In this document: piece by piece, positions 6,449 through 10,396 of the stretch
Layout: each line of letters starts with the position of its first letter
Position numbering within the stretch: the first letter of the stretch is position 1
From: Lachnospiraceae bacterium
Lineage (GTDB): Bacteria > Bacillota > Clostridia > Lachnospirales > Lachnospiraceae
NCBI GenBank assembly: GCA_029068665.1
Contig: JAIECC010000172.1
Span: 1-10,396 of the forward strand
Length of the DNA stretch: 10,396 nucleotides
Direction of reading: 5' to 3'
Translations under genes and position numbers: made by a program
Notes under the pieces: generated by a model
The model's input: the letters and a program-made list of their open reading frames with translations, nothing else
Databases searched by the model: none
Told to the model about the DNA's origin: nothing

Positions 6449-8536
6449 CTATTCTTTTTCAAAAGGGCGGTTTAATTCTTCCGTTCCAGCCAGTACAAAC
6501 CGGCCATTTTTCATAATATCCACTTCTGTTCCGTCTGCATGTATGGAAATAATAGCACCAATTTCATCATAAGGAATCGTAATATCTGTATGGCAGTTAA
6601 AATACGCCTTCGTCTCATCTTCCTTCCGCAAAATAGAACATTCATTGTCCTTGGCAACAATTTCCTTTCCATCCGGATTGTACAACCGGTTCTCCTCACT
6701 ATAGCTGTAGCAGGTATCACCTACTGCAAAATGAGGCCCCATTTTCTCCACAATTAATATAGGCAGCTTATAGACAATCTGATATCGGTTCGCCATTACA
6801 TAAGCAGTCGTATTGGTTCCTATGGCAAACTCACCAATGGGCAGTGTTTCGCGATTCACCAGGAGATTTTCCTTTACAAATTTTACATTATCTTCCTCGT
6901 CCTTAAAATTCTGACAGGTATATTCCGTAATCATTCCATTTTCAAAGCGAATTTTCAGGTCCACAAATTTCAAATCATTTAAAAACACCTCACTCACATT
7001 TAATAAACCATTTGTTCCGGTTAATTGAGGGCTTGTAAACACTTCACCTACCGGTATATTCACATCTGCCAGACAATTTTCAAAGTTGGTTTCTGACTCC
7101 GGATTCTTCAGTGGATGCATCATAACAAGGATATCGGTCTGATTTTCCCCTTTCCCCAGCACCCGTACTGATTTTGCCTGATTCAACTCCTCAATCAGGG
7201 TTTCCTGAATACTTCGGTACAGCTTTTTATCCAGTGTATTGACCTTTACCGTTTCCCGGAATATTTCCTCAAAATTCTCACCGATTTCCGGAGACGGGTA
7301 AGCAATAATAGTAAAGCTGTATTCTTCCCGGCGCACATAACGGTTTATAATCTTGCTGGACTGGGTGGCATATTCTACGGACAGCTCCTGCTGCTGCCTG
7401 CTTAATTCAATACAGCCCGGCTTCTTCACCGGTTCAAAGGGAGTTTCACCAAAGGTTTCTATTACAGCCGGTCCGGCGTATAAATCCGTCAAATGCTTCA
7501 CTGCCTCATAGCTTTGTGCCAGAACCTCCAGTTTCCGTTCCATAAAAGCTTTGTTCAGATAAAGTCCTTCGTCCAGACGATGGTCGTATTCGTACTGCCG
7601 ATTGGGTGAAGTAGAACTGATTCCTCCCCGTCGGTTCTGCCTTTGGTTCAAACGACTGACAGCAGGGCGATATATAATCGGTTCTAATCCCATGCTTCGA
7701 AATTGAAGAATGGCCGCCCGTACCATCCGCTCCTGCCCAATGGCATAAATAAGATTTACATATTTCTTCCTGCTCAGATCAATTCCGGCAATTTCAAAGC
7801 CTTCCCGGTATCCATCCGTATAGGTAAAGGCAAGTGCATCAATTTCTTCCTGGGGCAGTTGATTCAGGAACTCCGCTGTCCGAAGTTCATTCTCAGATAT
7901 ATACTCACCATATGCATACAAATAGCGCAGGTCCGTTAAATCTGCTGTTTCCACAAGGGATGTACAAAAATCCAGTTGTGGATCATACTGCTCTCTTACC
8001 CGGTATGGAACAAACACATCACAATAATCATAATAGAAATAGTATATGGCATGCTGTACCTGCTGCAGCTTTAAATTCTCAACATCTTCAAAAAGATTAT
8101 AAATCTCAATAAACAACTCTAACAGACAGGTGAACTCTGTCAGCCGAAGCTCTCTGGCATAAATGGGGAGACCTCGTAATTCCGTGTACAGAAAACACAA
8201 GATGGACCCATACTCTTTTCCCAGTACTGACTCTGCATATTCGGGATTGGCATAGCTGGTTTTGTAACGCTCCGGATGAAGTTCATCATACATCATCTGA
8301 TTCAAAGCCTGTAATTCTTCCATGGAATGATTCACATAATCAAAACCAAATTGTTCTTCGGTTTTCAATATATTCTCAGCGGTTTGACGGAAATAATCCT
8401 GAAATGGCGAAACCGTACTATGCTCTTCCTCTATTCCCCGGATTCGATTCCACGCCAGTTCTAATCGCTCTTTTACCACATCATTTTCTTCTTTCCATAA
8501 TTCTTGATCCTTCATTTCACATTGCTTCCTTTTCAT
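6449..8536 (-). CDS. M29-like metallo-aminopeptidase with a long N-terminal extension
   Basis: The C-terminal part resembles thermophilic aminopeptidases of family M29 (AmpS/AmpT), which remove N-terminal residues from peptides using two metal ions. Candidate ligands follow the family order and spacing: Glu498 in VGEVFTSP, Glu569 in IGEFAIGTN, His602 in GPHFAVGD, and His649 and Asp651 in CHTD. The conserved Tyr expected seven residues after the GPHFA histidine reads Cys609, with Tyr610 next to it. Canonical M29 enzymes are about 410 residues and this one is 695: residues 1 to about 240 are an added, helical, Glu- and Tyr-rich region I do not recognise. No signal peptide is present, so it is probably cytoplasmic. 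The start is uncertain: ATG 8536 has AAGGA only 3 nt away, and in-frame ATG 8515 has AGGA 11 nt away. It lies 67 bp after the DUF6142-like gene with no visible terminator, so it may end that operon. Confidence 0.85.
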   Translation of the reverse strand: MKRKQCEMKDQELWKEENDVVKERLELAWNRIRGIEEEHSTVSPFQDYFRQTAENILKTEEQFGFDYVNHSMEELQALNQMMYDELHPERYKTSYANPEYAESVLGKEYGSILCFLYTELRGLPIYARELRLTEFTCLLELFIEIYNLFEDVENLKLQQVQHAIYYFYYDYCDVFVPYRVREQYDPQLDFCTSLVETADLTDLRYLYAYGEYISENELRTAEFLNQLPQEEIDALAFTYTDGYREGFEIAGIDLSRKKYVNLIYAIGQERMVRAAILQFRSMGLEPIIYRPAVSRLNQRQNRRGGISSTSPNRQYEYDHRLDEGLYLNKAFMERKLEVLAQSYEAVKHLTDLYAGPAVIETFGETPFEPVKKPGCIELSRQQQELSVEYATQSSKIINRYVRREEYSFTIIAYPSPEIGENFEEIFRETVKVNTLDKKLYRSIQETLIEELNQAKSVRVLGKGENQTDILVMMHPLKNPESETNFENCLADVNIPVGEVFTSPQLTGTNGLLNVSEVFLNDLKFVDLKIRFENGMITEYTCQNFKDEEDNVKFVKENLLVNRETLPIGEFAIGTNTTAYVMANRYQIVYKLPILIVEKMGPHFAVGDTCYSYSEENRLYNPDGKEIVAKDNECSILRKEDETKAYFNCHTDITIPYDEIGAIISIHADGTEVDIMKNGRFVLAGTEELNRPFEKE

Positions 8537-8603
8537 GATTCCTTAGGGGCCTATGTAGAAAAGGTTTCCCCAACTTTATGATTGTTATACGATTCACTTT
8601 TAT

Positions 8604-8930
8604 CTAACCATTAATTCCAAGAATAATAATACAGAAATTCACTATTATCAAACCAATATTAAAGAAAGTACCAGTACGTTTGGATAAATCCTCTGCCTCT
8701 TCATCCTTCCAGCTAATCACTGCAAAGATAAAACCAACAACAGATAACAAGAATGCGGTAACTCCCATGAAGCCCACCATTCCTCCTGCCTGCCCTCTGG
8801 TACAGATTGTCACGATTAATTCTGCTATGATCAATACTGTAGATAGAATTGCCAGGCCACATGCCAGCATTCCATCAGCAGAATGTTTAATTTCCTGGAA
8901 TTTATAAGGCTTATGATTCTTTTTCGCCAT
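8604..8930 (-). CDS. Small three-helix membrane protein (DUF6142-like)
   Basis: This 108-residue integral membrane protein has a basic, cytoplasmic N-terminus (KKNHKPYKFQEIKHSADG) and three hydrophobic segments at roughly 22-43, 50-73 and 88-106, the last two separated by a charged loop WKDEEAEDLSKR. The 'F..IKHS..GML' entry into the first helix and the overall layout recall DUF6142, a clostridial family with no known function; this match is from memory and moderate. ATG 8930 is chosen because AAGGAGG (8938-8944) lies 7 nt upstream; the in-frame TTG at 8951 would place the start before that site. The first 20 nt overlap the end of the VanZ-like gene, so the two are probably translationally coupled. 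Confidence 0.75.
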   Translation of the reverse strand: MAKKNHKPYKFQEIKHSADGMLACGLAILSTVLIIAELIVTICTRGQAGGMVGFMGVTAFLLSVVGFIFAVISWKDEEAEDLSKRTGTFFNIGLIIVNFCIIILGING

Positions 8931-9393
8931 CCTGATGCCTCCTTCTGTCAATAGCGCGTAGAATACGATAACAGATATATCCTATGGCACCACCACAGGT
9001 GTTCAATATCAGATCATCTACATCAAATACCCCTACCCTGGTGAACAACTGAATCAGTTCAATTGCAAGACTGAATAGAAAGGTATATAAAATCGCAATT
9101 AAAAAACCGGTCTTTTGATTTCTGACCCAGCGGATTAATGCACCAAAAGGAATAAATGCTACTACATTTCCAATCAGATTAATAAAAACATCTACATAAA
9201 GAATACTGCCTCCGTGTACAGCACTGCTTATGAATCGTTTTATTTCCAAAAAGGGTATCAAATTGTAGCGATAGTCCGAATAACCGCCGGTTCTCCCATA
9301 TATATCACTCAACAGCAGGAAATATATAATGGCTATCACATACAAAATAAACAATGTCAGACATACTATACGAAATCGTTTCCTACTTTTCAT
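8911..9393 (-). CDS. VanZ-like family membrane protein
   Basis: The 160-residue protein shows the VanZ-like pattern: YNLIPF (43-48), NLIGNVVAFIPFGALI (71-86), SLAIELIQLFTRVGVFDVDDLILNTCGGAIGY (roughly 107-138, with the hallmark E-IQ and DVDD-N-GG residues) and about four membrane helices (8-28, 66-86, 96-116, 130-146), followed by a basic cytoplasmic tail. VanZ in enterococci gives low-level teicoplanin resistance, but most VanZ-like proteins in Clostridia have no shown resistance role, so none should be assumed here. The start is fixed by an in-frame TAG two codons upstream of ATG 9393; the ribosome binding site is weak (GGGA about 9 nt upstream). Its 3' end overlaps the next gene by 20 bp. 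A TATAAA box at 9411-9416 lies upstream without a good -35. Confidence 0.88.
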   Translation of the reverse strand: MKSRKRFRIVCLTLFILYVIAIIYFLLLSDIYGRTGGYSDYRYNLIPFLEIKRFISSAVHGGSILYVDVFINLIGNVVAFIPFGALIRWVRNQKTGFLIAILYTFLFSLAIELIQLFTRVGVFDVDDLILNTCGGAIGYICYRILRAIDRRRHQDGEKES

Positions 9394-9441
9394 TTTCTAG
9401 TTCCCACTCATTTATATTCCAAATTTCAATGATTTCTCATG

Positions 9442-9498
9442 AATTACTACAAGTATCAGCGAGCAGGATTTTCCCGCTCGCTGATACTTGTAGTGATT
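9442..9498. repeat. Long near-perfect inverted repeat (hairpin)
   Basis: ACTACAAGTATCAGCGAGC (9446-9464) pairs perfectly over 19 bp with 9476-9494. The stem extends outward by one G/T wobble and three more pairs to 9442/9498, and inward after one A/C mismatch by GGA with TCC (9466-9468/9472-9474) around a TTT loop. Neither strand shows a proper U-tract after the stem, so it is not a textbook intrinsic terminator. It lies between the 50-residue protein gene and the VanZ-like gene and could be a terminator variant, an RNA processing or stability element, or a dispersed intergenic repeat. Confidence 0.85.
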
Positions 9499-9515
9499 AT
9501 TAAAATATTGCATCC

Positions 9516-9534
9516 ATGCTTAAAATGTAAGCAT
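9516..9534 (-). other. Small hairpin across the stop codon of the 50-residue protein gene
   Basis: ATGCTTA (9516-9522) pairs with TAAGCAT (9528-9534) around a 5-nt loop, covering the TAA stop (9520-9522). On the minus strand an ATATTTTAATAA stretch follows at a distance of about 8 nt. A weak terminator is possible but not convincing. Confidence 0.3.
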
Positions 9535-9672
9535 TGTCTTGGATTTAATTAATTTTGCTCCATTTACAATCATCATAACCCCAACTGCAATACCTGCACA
9601 AATGGTTACAATCCCAAGAACCAGACTACAGATTCCAGTATTTGACATGGTCTTATACGTACTTTCTTCCAT
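9520..9672 (-). CDS. 50-residue single-helix membrane protein downstream of pyrE
   Basis: This small gene encodes a 50-residue protein starting MEESTYKTMSNTG, with one hydrophobic stretch at about 14-37 (ICSLVLGIVTICAGIAVGVM and following) and a short basic tail (KLIKSKTMLTF). The layout predicts a bitopic membrane protein with a short acidic-polar N-terminus; the basic tail favours a cytoplasmic C-terminus. The evidence for translation is a perfect AGGAGG (9680-9685) 7 nt before ATG 9672. That site overlaps the TAG stop of pyrE (9684-9686), so the two genes are 11 bp apart and likely translated from one mRNA. I know of no function, and no link to pyrimidine synthesis is shown beyond position. 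Similar 'G-V-L-G--G' glycine-zipper-like patterning is seen in other small clostridial membrane proteins. Confidence 0.8.
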   Translation of the reverse strand: MEESTYKTMSNTGICSLVLGIVTICAGIAVGVMMIVNGAKLIKSKTMLTF

Positions 9673-9683
9673 ACTATAACCTC

Positions 9684-10358
9684 CTATTTCACACCATACT
9701 GTTCATAATACGTATCAATTGCTGCCTTCAATGCATCATCAATTATAATATTACCCTTATATGGCTGATTATATAAGTGCTCAATTACTTCCCCCATGGT
9801 TACAATAGCGGTTGTCTGAATTCCATAATTCTCCTGGATTTCTGTTAATGCACTTTTCTCCCCCTGTCCCCGTTCCATACGGTCTACAGATACTACAAGT
9901 CCGATTACATCTACATTTCCCTGAGCCTTTAGAATCGGCAGCGTCTCCTGAATAGAGGTTCCGGCAGTTGTAACATCTTCAATAATCACAACCCTGTCTC
10001 CATCCTGAATGGGACTGCCCAACAAAATTCCTTTGTCTCCATGATCCTTCACTTCTTTTCGATTGGAACAATACTTGATTTCTCTTCCATACTTCTCATC
10101 AATTGCCATTGTTGCCGCAACACTTAAAGGAATCCCCTTATATGCCGGTCCAAATAATACATCAAAATCAAATCCATATTTATTATGAATGGCCTCCGCA
10201 TAATAATATCCCAGTCTGCGAAGCTGGGAACCGGTTCTGTAAAAACCCGTATTCACAAAAAAAGGGGTCTTTCTACCGCTTTTTGTAACAAAATCTCCAA
10301 ATTTCAATACATTACAATCAATCATGAACTCAATGAATTCCTGTTTATATTGTTCCAT
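9684..10358 (-). CDS. pyrE: Orotate phosphoribosyltransferase
   Basis: PyrE transfers the phosphoribosyl group of PRPP to orotate, making OMP in de novo pyrimidine synthesis, and acts as a cytoplasmic dimer. The 224-residue protein shows KFGDFVTKSGRKTPFFVNTG (19-38, orotate-binding side), FGPAYKGIPL (69-78), the flexible catalytic loop NRKEVKDHG (99-107) and the PRPP-binding motif VVIIEDVTTAGTS (123-135). Length and motifs are normal for the family. AGGAGG (10370-10375) precedes ATG 10358 by 11 nt, a longish spacing. Only 38 bp of upstream sequence is present, so the promoter, any attenuator and upstream pyr genes lie outside. A frame open from the right edge ends at TAA overlapping the pyrE ATG by one base, and another stops at 10380; either could be the end of an upstream gene, but this cannot be decided. 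The 50-residue protein gene follows directly. Confidence 0.97.
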   Translation of the reverse strand: MEQYKQEFIEFMIDCNVLKFGDFVTKSGRKTPFFVNTGFYRTGSQLRRLGYYYAEAIHNKYGFDFDVLFGPAYKGIPLSVAATMAIDEKYGREIKYCSNRKEVKDHGDKGILLGSPIQDGDRVVIIEDVTTAGTSIQETLPILKAQGNVDVIGLVVSVDRMERGQGEKSALTEIQENYGIQTTAIVTMGEVIEHLYNQPYKGNIIIDDALKAAIDTYYEQYGVK

Positions 10359-10396
10359 TATTCTCTAAACCTCCTGTGTTTATAGGCTTTTAGTTT

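Noticed and set aside
8911..9393. A glycopeptide resistance locus based on the VanZ-like gene
   Set aside because: No vanA/B, vanH, vanX, vanR or vanS gene is present, and VanZ-like proteins are common in Clostridia without any resistance role.

Overview
The window looks like a housekeeping stretch of a moderately AT-rich, low-GC Gram-positive chromosome, most likely a Clostridia member of the Lachnospiraceae type. The grounds are the strong AGGAGG-type ribosome binding sites, several sigma-A promoters with 17-bp spacers, hairpin terminators, and the gene families present: DUF1836, a YerC/TrpR-like regulator, a cytoplasmic GH13 amylase, a lipoprotein SBP of the NMT1 type and a VanZ-like protein. 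Genus assignment is inference. No rRNA, tRNA, CRISPR array, transposase, integrase or phage gene was seen.

Layout, left to right. Positions 1-67 may hold the last codons of a plus-strand gene. A sigma-A promoter at 75-103 then drives a DUF1836 protein (152-814, +). It converges on a minus-strand pair, a GH13 alpha-amylase (2699-1230) followed by a YerC/TrpR-like regulator (1174-872), and both sides share a bidirectional terminator (814-846). Upstream on the minus strand lies a single-pass membrane protein of unknown function (3497-2838). Its promoter region is shared divergently with purC (3746-4624, +). purC converges on purE (5236-4748, -) over a 20-bp-stem bidirectional terminator. purE is divergent from an orphan substrate-binding lipoprotein (5366-6370, +), which in turn converges on a long M29-like aminopeptidase (8536-6449, -). 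Upstream of the aminopeptidase on the same strand are a small membrane protein (8930-8604) and a VanZ-like protein (9393-8911) whose genes overlap. A long, near-perfect hairpin (9442-9498) separates these from a 50-residue membrane protein (9672-9520) and pyrE (10358-9684) at the right edge.

Functionally the window mixes de novo nucleotide synthesis (PurC, PurE, PyrE), intracellular polysaccharide and peptide breakdown (amylase, M29-like peptidase), solute capture (SBP), two predicted DNA-binding proteins and four small or unknown membrane proteins. I see no convincing new multi-gene system. The items most worth a second look are the 50-residue membrane protein coupled to pyrE, the long hairpin beside it, the altered active-site motifs of PurE, and the roughly 240-residue N-terminal extension of the M29-like peptidase.
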